A stretch of 64,000 bases of DNA from Candidatus Thiodiazotropha sp. CDECU1 (GTDB taxonomy: Bacteria; Pseudomonadota; Gammaproteobacteria; Chromatiales; Chromatiaceae), in NCBI RefSeq assembly GCF_963455295.1, contig NZ_OY734020.1, forward strand, positions 744,001-808,000, in the 5' to 3' direction. The first letter of the stretch is position 1. Every line of letters begins with the position of its first letter. The notes under the pieces were generated by a model that was not told the DNA's origin, ran no database searches, and saw only the letters and a list, made by a program, of their open reading frames with translations. Below, piece by piece: positions 19,112-27,476 of this stretch. A program made the translations under genes and the position numbers.

Positions 19112-22100
19112 ATGAAAAAAGTCCTTGGCGGAGGTCTGGCGAGTTGGTCAATTCACCACCCTATCGGGGTGGTGATGATAACCCTGGCATTCATGGTGTT
19201 GGGGCTCATGGCGTTGACTCGTTTAAGCGTAGACCTACTGCCAAAAGTTGTTTATCCGTCTGTTGCGGTGATGGCCTTGGATTCTGGTGTGCCTGCTCAG
19301 ATAATGGAGGATCAGGTTACGCGTCACCTGGAGGAACAACTGTCGATAACTGAAGACGCGATCCATGTGGGATCGACAACCCAGCAGGGACGTAGCCAGG
19401 TCCATTTAGCCTTTAAGTATGGTGCTGATATAGATCAAGCGCTGCAGGATGCCAGTACCCGGCTGGATCGGGCAAAACGTTTTCTACCTGAGACGATAGA
19501 TCCACCAATTATCTATAAACACGATCCCTCACAACTGCCCGTAGCGGAATTCGTTATCAGTTCCACGCTTCGCGATCAAGTGGCGCTACGAAGTTGGGTG
19601 GACTATGAGTTCAGCAAGTTATTTCTGAATCTGCCTGGTGTTGCGGCGGTTGAAGTGGGCGGCGGCTTGGTGCGCGAGATTAATATTTATGCGGACCAGC
19701 AGCGCCTGACAGGCTTGGGTATGCAACTATCCGATCTCATAGATGCTCTCCAGTCATCGAATGTGGAAACCGCGGGAGGTATGCTGAGAACAGAGCAAGG
19801 TGAAATCGGAGGAAGAACCGCGGGTCGCTTTCAATCGGTGGATGATATTTTACAACTACCGTTAAGACGAGTGGGTGATAACGATACCACTTCACTGATT
19901 CGATTATCGGAAGTTGCCCAGGTTGTAGATGGTGCAGAAGACGAACGGATGCGTATCCGCCTGAATGGGCTTCCGGGGATTAAATTATCGATTCAGAAAC
20001 AACCCACCGCAAATAGTGTTGATGTGGTTGATCATGTTTTAGCGAGACTGGCTGAGCTTGAAAGCCAGGTACTTGTACCTAAGGATATTCAAATTCACCC
20101 TGTTGATGACCAGGCACGTTTTGTCCGTCGAGCTTTAAACAATGCTATTGATTCAGTAATTCTGGGCGCCATTTTAGCGATGCTTGTTGTGTATCTGTTT
20201 CTCGGCAGCTTTAGACGGATGTTGATTATTGGTTGTGCTATACCGATCGCTATTCTGGTTGCCTTCATTCTAATGTCGAGCGCCGGTTTGACCTTGAATA
20301 TTATGAGTTTGGGTGGATTGGCGTTGGGTGTCGGTATGTTGGTAGACAGCACTATTGTTATGTTGGAGAACATATATCGTCACCAACGGGAGAAAACAGA
20401 AAGTCAAAAGGTTACACAAATTTCCAGTTATGCGGCGAGTGAAGTAAATAGTGCAATCGTCGCTTCCACAACGACCAACCTGGTTGCGGTTCTGCCATTT
20501 CTCTTTATCGGTGGTCTTGTCGGGCTGCTATTTCGTGAATTGATATTTACTATATCCGCTGCCATCCTGGCTTCAATGATTGTTGCGCTAACACTGGTGC
20601 CAGCGCTTGCGGGCAGATTGAGCATCGGCCTTAAAGATCGGTTCAGGCAAGCAATCGATAACCTGATGAGCCAATTGCAGAATGGTTATTCAAGATTTGT
20701 TACCGCCCTGTTGAGAAGGCCGGTGTTGCCCGTCGTAACTTTTCTGTTACTGCTGCTGTTTGCATTTCTCAAGTTGGTGCCTGAAAAACAAATTTTCCTA
20801 CCTCAGATTGATGAGGGACGCATCACTATACGATTGGTTGCGGATAGAGGTATCAATTTACAGGGAATGGATGACTTGGTTCATCGACTCGAAGAGATAA
20901 TAAGGGCTCAACCGGAAACAGAATCCATATATTCTCAGGTAGGTGGTTTTGTATTTGGGCGTTCTCGCTATGAATCAGTCAATCGAGCCAGTATCAAAGT
21001 CATTTTGAAGCCCGCACAGAGTCGAAAAGTCAGTAGCCATGATTGGGTCGAGCGTGTAAATCAGGAGATTAAAAAAGCCAAGCTTCCTGGTTTATGGGTG
21101 GGCATGCGGGTGCAGGGTGTGCGGGGTATCCGGCTCAACTGGGGTGACGATGACCTCAGTGTAAGGGTAAAAGGACCGGATCTGGCTGTCTTGAATCAAA
21201 TTGCTGAAGAGCTGAAAGACAAGCTTGAAGAGGTTGCCGGGCTGCGTAGTGTTGAAAACAGTAGCGATGATATCACTCAGGAAATCATGGTGTCGGTGGA
21301 TCGTCAACGGGCAGCCTATTTCGGTATAGATGTGGATGATTTGGGAGAAATCGTCAATTTGGCGCTGAGTGGTAACGTGGTGACGGACTATTTGGAAGAT
21401 GACCGAAGTATAAATGTCAGAGTGGGTTTGCTGGAGTCGGATATCGCCACGCCTGCCGATCTGGAATCAATTGTTATTTTCAGTCAAACCGAACCCTCAG
21501 TGCCAATACGCCTTGGTGAACTGGCAAAGATAGAGTTGTCACCATCCTATGTGATAATCAGACGCGATCAGCAACAGAGAATGGCTGAAGTTAGCGCCTC
21601 GCTGGGTGGTGATCTGTCTTTACAGGATGCAATATCGGAAGTAAGGGATATAGTATCAGTTATGGATCTGCCATCTGGTTATAGCATAAGTTATGGCGGC
21701 AGCTTGGAGGTTATTAAGAAAGGTCGAGACAGTGGAGTACTGTTGCTCTGTTTAGCGCTTTTTCTGGTATTGGTTGTGATGTCAGTGCAGTATGAGTCGC
21801 TGAGAAACCCGATAATTATCATCTTGTGTGTGCCGTTTGGATTGATCGGGGTAGGATTGGGCTTGTACTGGACGGAACTGCCAATTTCTATGCCTGTGTG
21901 GCTGGGCCTGATCATGCTGGCAGGTATTGTGGTGAATAACGCTATCGTGATGGTTGAATATATCTCCCAGAAAAGAGATGCAGGACATGACAAGAGTGCG
22001 GCTATTACGCAGGCAGCACAGATCAGGTTGCGACCGATTCTAATGACGACACTGACTACTGTTGTTGGAATGATGCCACTAGCATTAGCCCTCGGAGAGG

Positions 22101-22210
22101 GCTCGGAAATGCTTCAGCCGCTGGCTGTGACAATGATTTCCGGACTCTCCTTTTCCACTATAGTCACGCTGATTCTGATTCCATCAGTTTATCGATTGAT
22201 TGGGCGCTGA
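19112..22210 (+). CDS. RND-superfamily efflux pump, inner-membrane subunit
   Basis: Proton-driven exporter of 1032 residues with the twelve-helix, two-porter-loop architecture of AcrB/HAE1-like pumps. The first helix follows SWSIHHPIGVVMITLAFMV; helix 4 carries the acidic proton-relay residue in LVDSTIVMLENIYRHQ. The C-terminal helices include NNAIVMVEYISQKRDAG and LRPILMTTLTTVVGMMPLA. The ATG has only a weak ribosome site. No adaptor or outer-membrane channel gene is beside it; an RND adaptor lipoprotein lies 1.8 kb downstream on the opposite strand. Third codon positions look more A/T-rich than those of the preceding ABC operon. The substrate is unknown. Confidence 0.9.
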   Translation: MKKVLGGGLASWSIHHPIGVVMITLAFMVLGLMALTRLSVDLLPKVVYPSVAVMALDSGVPAQIMEDQVTRHLEEQLSITEDAIHVGSTTQQGRSQVHLAFKYGADIDQALQDASTRLDRAKRFLPETIDPPIIYKHDPSQLPVAEFVISSTLRDQVALRSWVDYEFSKLFLNLPGVAAVEVGGGLVREINIYADQQRLTGLGMQLSDLIDALQSSNVETAGGMLRTEQGEIGGRTAGRFQSVDDILQLPLRRVGDNDTTSLIRLSEVAQVVDGAEDERMRIRLNGLPGIKLSIQKQPTANSVDVVDHVLARLAELESQVLVPKDIQIHPVDDQARFVRRALNNAIDSVILGAILAMLVVYLFLGSFRRMLIIGCAIPIAILVAFILMSSAGLTLNIMSLGGLALGVGMLVDSTIVMLENIYRHQREKTESQKVTQISSYAASEVNSAIVASTTTNLVAVLPFLFIGGLVGLLFRELIFTISAAILASMIVALTLVPALAGRLSIGLKDRFRQAIDNLMSQLQNGYSRFVTALLRRPVLPVVTFLLLLLFAFLKLVPEKQIFLPQIDEGRITIRLVADRGINLQGMDDLVHRLEEIIRAQPETESIYSQVGGFVFGRSRYESVNRASIKVILKPAQSRKVSSHDWVERVNQEIKKAKLPGLWVGMRVQGVRGIRLNWGDDDLSVRVKGPDLAVLNQIAEELKDKLEEVAGLRSVENSSDDITQEIMVSVDRQRAAYFGIDVDDLGEIVNLALSGNVVTDYLEDDRSINVRVGLLESDIATPADLESIVIFSQTEPSVPIRLGELAKIELSPSYVIIRRDQQQRMAEVSASLGGDLSLQDAISEVRDIVSVMDLPSGYSISYGGSLEVIKKGRDSGVLLLCLALFLVLVVMSVQYESLRNPIIIILCVPFGLIGVGLGLYWTELPISMPVWLGLIMLAGIVVNNAIVMVEYISQKRDAGHDKSAAITQAAQIRLRPILMTTLTTVVGMMPLALALGEGSEMLQPLAVTMISGLSFSTIVTLILIPSVYRLIGR

Positions 22211-22264
22211 TCCATGCACCCTGTTGTGTAGGCTGGATATCAACCGCAAGCAGCAGCAAATGGG

Positions 22265-23392
22265 TTATCGATATTGGCGTATATACCACCATTCAAACAA
22301 CCGTTTCAGCCAGTGAAAGATGGCCATGTTCGGCATCACGATGTTTCTCTTTTCGGTTCGCGCCACAAGCATGCCGCTGGTTTGGCTATCGACAATACAT
22401 ACCAGTTCCACTTTAAAGGTCTCACTGGGTGGTTCCCCCTTGAGTTCCGAGAGCAGGTTTTTGGTGGCTGCTGCCGCCTGGAGATCTGCCATATGGGCCT
22501 GTTTGGGCATCCAGTCAGGACCTGGAAAGCTGCCCGAGTCGCCGGCCACATAGACATTGGTCATACCTTCGACCCGGCAGTGGTCATCGGCCTGGATCAG
22601 GCCGCCGGGTGAACGGGGCAGTTTAGTATTGTCAAACCACTGATTGCCGGTCATGCCGGGCATAAAGAGGATGAGATCAGCAGCGAAGCTGTGATTCTCC
22701 ATGACAATGCTTGTGGCCGTGAACTTCACCATTTTTTGCCCGAGATGGGTTTCGATATCGCGCTTTTCCATCTCTTGGATCAATCCCTTGACCGCTTTGG
22801 GTCCAAGTCGTTGTCCAGGTTTTTCCGCTGGGGTGAAGAATATGAGCTTGAAATTTTCACGCCGTCCTTCGAGCCTCAATTGACGATCGATACCAAATAG
22901 AAATTCGAACATCGGTCCGCCGCGCATTGCGCTTGGTTCTTTGGGATTGCCGGAAAATCCGATGGCGATGACACCACTATCCAGCTCTCTGAGCCGGTCG
23001 CGGATTCTGGTTGTGGCTGAAATGCCTTCACAGGGGGTTATGGCGTTTTCGATGCCGGGCAGTTTTTTAATGAAACGGCCTCCTGAAGCGATGATAAGCC
23101 CATCGTTTTCTATCTCGCCCTCGGTGGTTTTCAATATCCTCCCATCATCGCTGAGGCCGGTGGCTTCTGCAGGGTGATGGTTGACCCGCATGCGCTGAAA
23201 GAACGAGTCCAGTTGGATTATGAGATCCTCAGGTTTACGCAATCCCGATGGGATCCAGATCGAACCAGGCAGATAGTGAAATTCCGGCTTGGGGCTGACA
23301 ACAGTAATGTCAATCGATTTATCCCTGGATCTCAGTGTCTTGATGGCGGTGAGTGCGGCAAAACCGCTGCCGACGATGGTAACTCTTTGCAT
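22265..23392 (-). CDS. SQR-like FAD-dependent oxidoreductase lacking one bridging cysteine
   Basis: 375-residue flavoprotein of the disulfide-reductase fold, related to sulfide:quinone oxidoreductase. It has an N-terminal FAD motif (VTIVGSGFAALTAIKTL) and a C-terminal FAD contact (NVYVAGDSGSFPG). It ends with amphipathic, aromatic-rich helices (FHWLKRLFEWWYIRQYR) like the membrane anchor of SQR. Cysteines equivalent to the first and third catalytic ones of SQR are present (Cys121, Cys332). The middle one is missing: where SQR has SCFGPAYEF, this protein has AMRGGPMFEF. Sulfide oxidation by the usual Cys-S-Cys bridge is therefore unlikely. It lies downstream of a small HMA-like gene on the same strand. 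Confidence 0.82.
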   Translation of the reverse strand: MQRVTIVGSGFAALTAIKTLRSRDKSIDITVVSPKPEFHYLPGSIWIPSGLRKPEDLIIQLDSFFQRMRVNHHPAEATGLSDDGRILKTTEGEIENDGLIIASGGRFIKKLPGIENAITPCEGISATTRIRDRLRELDSGVIAIGFSGNPKEPSAMRGGPMFEFLFGIDRQLRLEGRRENFKLIFFTPAEKPGQRLGPKAVKGLIQEMEKRDIETHLGQKMVKFTATSIVMENHSFAADLILFMPGMTGNQWFDNTKLPRSPGGLIQADDHCRVEGMTNVYVAGDSGSFPGPDWMPKQAHMADLQAAAATKNLLSELKGEPPSETFKVELVCIVDSQTSGMLVARTEKRNIVMPNMAIFHWLKRLFEWWYIRQYR

Positions 23393-23576
23393 TCCTCAAA
23401 CTCCGATAGTTTTTTTGATTTGGCGCATCGGTGGAGCGTGGTGATTGTTCAGTGGTACGGCCCTTGGGGTGAGAATATACGTTATTATGCACTAAGCCGG
23501 AATCTATTCTTCCACTTATATGTCTGCAGCCAAGGGTATTGAATAAATGCCGCCGACAGGTGGCAGAGCCTGTAAA

Positions 23577-23608
23577 GGCCCGTTTCCGGTGAGCACCGTA
23601 ATCGGGCC
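23577..23608 (-). other. nested hairpin upstream of the SQR-like gene
   Basis: Read on the minus strand, GGCCCG pairs with CGGGCC and, inside, CGGT pairs with ACCG, with symmetric 4-base internal loops and a GCTC apex; TTTA follows. It lies in the 252-base gap between the small HMA-like gene and the SQR-like gene. It could be a weak terminator of the former or a leader structure of the latter. Confidence 0.4.
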
Positions 23609-23644
23609 ATGCGAAGCATCCTGCGCTGAGATCAGCCGAGCCAG

Positions 23645-23878
23645 TCAGAGCCCGATCAGTTCGGCATGCAGTCCTTGAAAGTGGGTTATTGCCAACAGGT
23701 CCTGACTGTTGACCAGTTCGGGATTGTACTCGATCAAGAACAGATGGGCCCGCTTGGGATCGATATGTACCGAAACAACACCGTCCCGGGCGCGAAATGC
23801 CTCTTCCAGCTGGGCCAGGCCATCACTATCCAGGGTTTCATCCACGTGTAGGGTGACATCCGCGAGATCGATATTCAT
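23645..23878 (-). CDS. small HMA-like fold protein without metal-binding cysteines
   Basis: 77-residue soluble protein starting MNIDLADVTLHVDETLDSDG. The start at 23878 is chosen because GGAGGGAGGA lies just upstream; an extended frame to 23947 has no such site. The alternating strand/helix pattern (DVTLHVDE, LEEAFRARDGVVSVHID, HLFLIEYNP, DLLAITHFQG) is that of ferredoxin-like heavy-metal-associated domains, but the CxxC motif is absent, so metal binding in that manner is not expected. The same strand carries an RND adaptor upstream and the SQR-like flavoprotein downstream. No function is assigned. Confidence 0.7.
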   Translation of the reverse strand: MNIDLADVTLHVDETLDSDGLAQLEEAFRARDGVVSVHIDPKRAHLFLIEYNPELVNSQDLLAITHFQGLHAELIGL

Positions 23879-24018
23879 GGTTCCTCCCTCCAATACTTTT
23901 ATGCTCAAGACCGCATGGCTCGTGAAATCTGTGCGATAGGCCGACATGATATATTAAGTATAGGAGATGTTTTCCTGGAAGTGTTGCGTTGCAGGGCCCT
24001 CTGGAACTGCGCAATGGA

Positions 24019-25095
24019 TCAGTTCACCGGCTCGACCTTCATGCCGGGTTCGAGATCGTGAAAGCCCTTGGTGACAATCCGATCACCCGACACCAAACCT
24101 TGCTGAATCTCGATTCTATCGATAATCCGCATGCCGCTCTTTATCGAGAGTCGCTGTGCTTGTTGCTGCGCATCCAGCTTGAAGACGAACTCTCCCCGAG
24201 TGTCGCGTTGCAGTGCATTGAAAGGGATTGTAATCCGTTCCCGCTTCGCCGACTGCAGCATGACCCGGCAGAGTTGACCAGAGCGGGCGCCATCGGGTAT
24301 CGGATCCAGGATCACTTCAACTGTTCCCATGCGGGTTTTTTCGTCGAGTTCTGGGTGGATCCGATGAATTCTGCCATTGAAGGGCTTCTCTCCCAGTCCA
24401 TCGATCCGAACCGTGACGGGATCGTTGTGCTGCAACTGGGGCAGTAACAGATCAGATACCAGGATGCTGGTTACCAGGCTCTTTGGGTTGATAATCGTCA
24501 TCAGATGAGTGTGGCGGGGAACTACGTCTCCGGGCTCCACTAGGCGCTCGCTCACGACACCGGAGAATGGCGCCTGGATACGTGTATAACTCAACCTGGT
24601 CTGCAACACGCGCTTTTCCGCTTCGGCCACACTGAGATCTGTTTGCGCTTGGGCGAGGTCTTCCTGGGAAACGGCCATCCGTTTCGCCAGCTCTTCCTGA
24701 CGCTTGAGGTTCAAACCCATCTGCCTGGCGGTGGCGATGGCTTTCTTGAATTCCGATCCCAGCAGCTCCTCGTCCAGGGTGACAATGGTATCCCCCTGGT
24801 CCACATTGTCACCTTCAAAGTATGGCAATTGGGTTATTCTGCCCTCTTCCTGATTGAAGATACGCACAGTCTGACGTGGTTTTAAGGTACCAGTGCGCTC
24901 ATGGACTATGCCCAATGCACGTGGCTCGATGATCTCAATGGCTACCAGGTGAGCCTGGTCAACATCCTCAGCCCGGTCATTTGGATCAGTCTCCGTTGAC
25001 GATTGTGAACACCCTGTCAGCGAGAGGAATAGGAGCGCTGTGGCGGTAGCGATCAAGCGGTACTGCGGGTTCTTGATATGCGAGTTGCTGTTCAC
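24019..25095 (-). CDS. RND efflux adaptor (membrane fusion) lipoprotein
   Basis: 358-residue periplasmic adaptor linking an inner-membrane RND pump to an outer-membrane channel. The signal peptide ends with lipobox LTGC (Cys29), so the mature protein is lipid-anchored. A barrel-sandwich half (TVRIFNQEEGRITQLPYFEGDNVDQGD), a helical hairpin and the second lipoyl-like half (RIQAPFSGVVSERLVEPGDVV) are evident, followed by beta-barrel and membrane-proximal regions. Its start is 3 bases from the end of the S24-like gene, implying one operon. The RND pump at 19112-22210 is a possible but not co-transcribed partner. Confidence 0.9.
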   Translation of the reverse strand: MNSNSHIKNPQYRLIATATALLFLSLTGCSQSSTETDPNDRAEDVDQAHLVAIEIIEPRALGIVHERTGTLKPRQTVRIFNQEEGRITQLPYFEGDNVDQGDTIVTLDEELLGSEFKKAIATARQMGLNLKRQEELAKRMAVSQEDLAQAQTDLSVAEAEKRVLQTRLSYTRIQAPFSGVVSERLVEPGDVVPRHTHLMTIINPKSLVTSILVSDLLLPQLQHNDPVTVRIDGLGEKPFNGRIHRIHPELDEKTRMGTVEVILDPIPDGARSGQLCRVMLQSAKRERITIPFNALQRDTRGEFVFKLDAQQQAQRLSIKSGMRIIDRIEIQQGLVSGDRIVTKGFHDLEPGMKVEPVN

Positions 25096-25098
25096 AGC

Positions 25099-25455
25099 TC
25101 AGGCCGGGCCGATTGGCTTTGGAGGCACGCAATTGGGTACATAGGGATGGTAGTGTTTTACCTTACGTCCGATATTTCGCTGCACGATAACACCAACAAT
25201 CTTAAATTCACCTTCCTTGAGGGCAATATCAGGATACCCCGATTTCAAGGCGACCAATCTCTTACCTGACTCCCCCTCGGATAGGTATTGACGGAACCAA
25301 CGTTCACCATTGGCTTCGGCCACTACGAAGGCGCCTGTAGCACAAACATCGGAAGGCTCGATGACGATAATACACTTCTCGGGAAACTCCGGTTCCATGC
25401 TGTCGTCCAACACCTGCAGGGGGTAAAGCTCGTTGTAACTGCAATCTTGACTCAT
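25099..25455 (-). CDS. S24 (LexA/UmuD-like) domain protein, probably inactive
   Basis: 118-residue protein resembling the C-terminal peptidase domain of LexA/UmuD and phage repressors, without a DNA-binding domain. The nucleophile motif is present (DDSMEPEF, Ser19), but the partner Lys expected about 37 residues later is replaced: the strand reads ERWFRQYL, with Arg55 where UmuD-like proteins have Lys. Self-cleavage is thus doubtful. Two further cysteines and a Pro-rich C-terminus (PYVPNCVPPKPIGPA) are seen. The ATG at 25455 is used; an upstream TTG adds one residue. It is immediately upstream of the RND adaptor, an unusual pairing. Confidence 0.72.
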   Translation of the reverse strand: MSQDCSYNELYPLQVLDDSMEPEFPEKCIIVIEPSDVCATGAFVVAEANGERWFRQYLSEGESGKRLVALKSGYPDIALKEGEFKIVGVIVQRNIGRKVKHYHPYVPNCVPPKPIGPA

Positions 25456-25650
25456 CAATAACCACTATCTGTATCTGTTGCGGGAGGAGCTATGATCCTG
25501 GTGTTTGTGGGCGCTCCTGTTGGCATTGATTCTAATCGATTCTGTAGCGCGTGTAAGGATTAAAAACCTGAAAAACCGCAAGTGAAAGCGCATCCTGGCG
25601 TTAATTCCTATAATATTCCGCATTCAAGCCACTCTCTTTTCAATATTAGC

Positions 25651-27474
25651 ATGGTCCACTCAACCCGAACCCAACCCCAGGTCCACAAAGACCGGCGTGA
25701 TATTCACAATCTGCGCAATATGCTGCCCTTCTTGTGGGAGTATCGTGGCCGGGCCCTGTTGGCCCTGGGCTGCCTGGTGCTGGCGAAATTCGCCAATGTG
25801 GGTATCCCACTGCTGCTGAAAGAGATCGTCGATACCCTGGATAAGAGTGATCGGACCCTGCTGGTGTTACCCCTTTTCCTGCTGCTTGGATATGGAGTGC
25901 TGCGTCTCAGCAGCTCCATGTTCAACGAGTTAAGGGATGCCATCTTCGCGCGTGTTCGCTATCGTGCGATGCGCAATCTTTCCAACCGTGTGCTGACCCA
26001 CCTGCATGATCTTTCGCTGCGCTTTCACCTGCAGCGTCAAACGGGGGCGATCAGCCGGGACCTGGAAAGGGGTACGCGCTCGGTCAGTACGATAATCAAT
26101 TATATGGTTTTCAGCATAATCCCCATGCTGGTCGAATTTAGTCTGGTGGCAATCATCATGCTCACCCAGTACGAGATCATCTTCACCCTGGTCACCTTTG
26201 GCACGGTTGCCATCTACGTTGCCTTTACCCTGGCGATCACCGAGTGGCGCATGGAGTTTCGGCACCGCATGAACCGCTTGGATTCCCAGGCCAACAGTCA
26301 GGCCTTCGATAGCCTTATCAACTACGAAACAGTGAAATATTTCGGTAATGAACCGCTGGAGTTGCAGCGCTTCGATGAAACACTCTCGCGCTGGGAGGAT
26401 AACGCGGTAAAAAGTCAGACCTCAATGTCTCTCTTGAATTTCGGTCAGGGCGGGATCACCGCAGTCGGTGTGACATTGATCATGATTTTAGCGGCGAACA
26501 GTGTTGTGCAGGGGAGTATGACCATCGGTGATCTGGTGCTGGTTAATGCGTTTATGCTGCAGCTTTTTATCCCGCTTAATTTTCTTGGCATGGTCTATCG
26601 CCAGATCAAATACTCACTAGCCGATATGGATCTGATCTTCAAGCTCCTGGAGGAGCAGCCTGAGATAACGGACGTAGAGAATGCCAAGCCGTTACGCCTG
26701 GTTGATGGGGAGGTCCGCTTTGAGCAGGTTGATTTCTCCTATCAACCGGAAAGAGAGATTCTGCATAAAGTCGATTTCAACATAGCCGCCGGTGAGAAGC
26801 TGGCTGTGGTTGGCCACAGTGGCGCCGGCAAATCCACTCTGTCACGTCTGCTATTCCGTTTTTATGACGTCACCGCCGGACGTATTCTGATCGATGGCCA
26901 GGATATTCGTCAGATCAGCCGTGACAGCCTGCGATCGGCGATTGGCATAGTGCCGCAGGATACCGTGCTGTTCAATGAAACGATTCTCTATAATCTGGCC
27001 TATGGCAGGCCGGATGCCAGCCGCGAGGAGATCGAAGAGGCAGCTCGTATCGCGCATATCGCACAATTCATCGGGCAGTTGCCCGATGGCTACCATACGG
27101 TTGTAGGCGAGCGGGGATTGAAACTGTCGGGTGGTGAAAAGCAGCGGGTCGCCATCGCGCGTGCAATGCTGAAACGACCGCGTATCCTGGTTTTCGATGA
27201 AGCGACCTCGTCACTCGACAGCAAGACCGAACAGGCGATTCAGGAGACATTGAGAGAAGTGGCGAAACACCATACAACCCTGGTGATTGCCCACCGCCTC
27301 TCCACGGTAGTGGATGCTGATCGTATCCTGGTGATGGAAGGGGGGCGTATCATGGAGCAGGGCACACATCATGAGCTGCTTGAGATTGATGGTCTCTATC
27401 ATCAGATGTGGCAACTGCAGCAAAAAGAGCGACAGGCCTTGGAAATAGTCTCGGCCATGGATTCAGAAGCGTGA
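25651..27474 (+). CDS. Atm1-type ABC exporter (heavy-metal/glutathione conjugate family)
   Basis: Half-size ABC exporter, about 607 residues, with a six-helix membrane domain and C-terminal ATPase. Membrane-domain motifs of the Atm1/ABCB7/HMT group are visible (NYETVKYFGNEPLE, NVGIPLLLKEIVD). The ATPase has Walker A GHSGAGKS, signature LSGGEKQRV and Walker B ILVFDEATSSLD. Members export glutathione-linked sulfur or metal compounds. The start is uncertain: a GTG at 25582 would add 23 residues, and neither start has a good ribosome site. Its stop overlaps the region just before the CCA-adding gene (ATG 2 bases later), so the two are probably co-transcribed. Confidence 0.9.
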   Translation: MVHSTRTQPQVHKDRRDIHNLRNMLPFLWEYRGRALLALGCLVLAKFANVGIPLLLKEIVDTLDKSDRTLLVLPLFLLLGYGVLRLSSSMFNELRDAIFARVRYRAMRNLSNRVLTHLHDLSLRFHLQRQTGAISRDLERGTRSVSTIINYMVFSIIPMLVEFSLVAIIMLTQYEIIFTLVTFGTVAIYVAFTLAITEWRMEFRHRMNRLDSQANSQAFDSLINYETVKYFGNEPLELQRFDETLSRWEDNAVKSQTSMSLLNFGQGGITAVGVTLIMILAANSVVQGSMTIGDLVLVNAFMLQLFIPLNFLGMVYRQIKYSLADMDLIFKLLEEQPEITDVENAKPLRLVDGEVRFEQVDFSYQPEREILHKVDFNIAAGEKLAVVGHSGAGKSTLSRLLFRFYDVTAGRILIDGQDIRQISRDSLRSAIGIVPQDTVLFNETILYNLAYGRPDASREEIEEAARIAHIAQFIGQLPDGYHTVVGERGLKLSGGEKQRVAIARAMLKRPRILVFDEATSSLDSKTEQAIQETLREVAKHHTTLVIAHRLSTVVDADRILVMEGGRIMEQGTHHELLEIDGLYHQMWQLQQKERQALEIVSAMDSEA

Positions 27475-27476
27475 AG

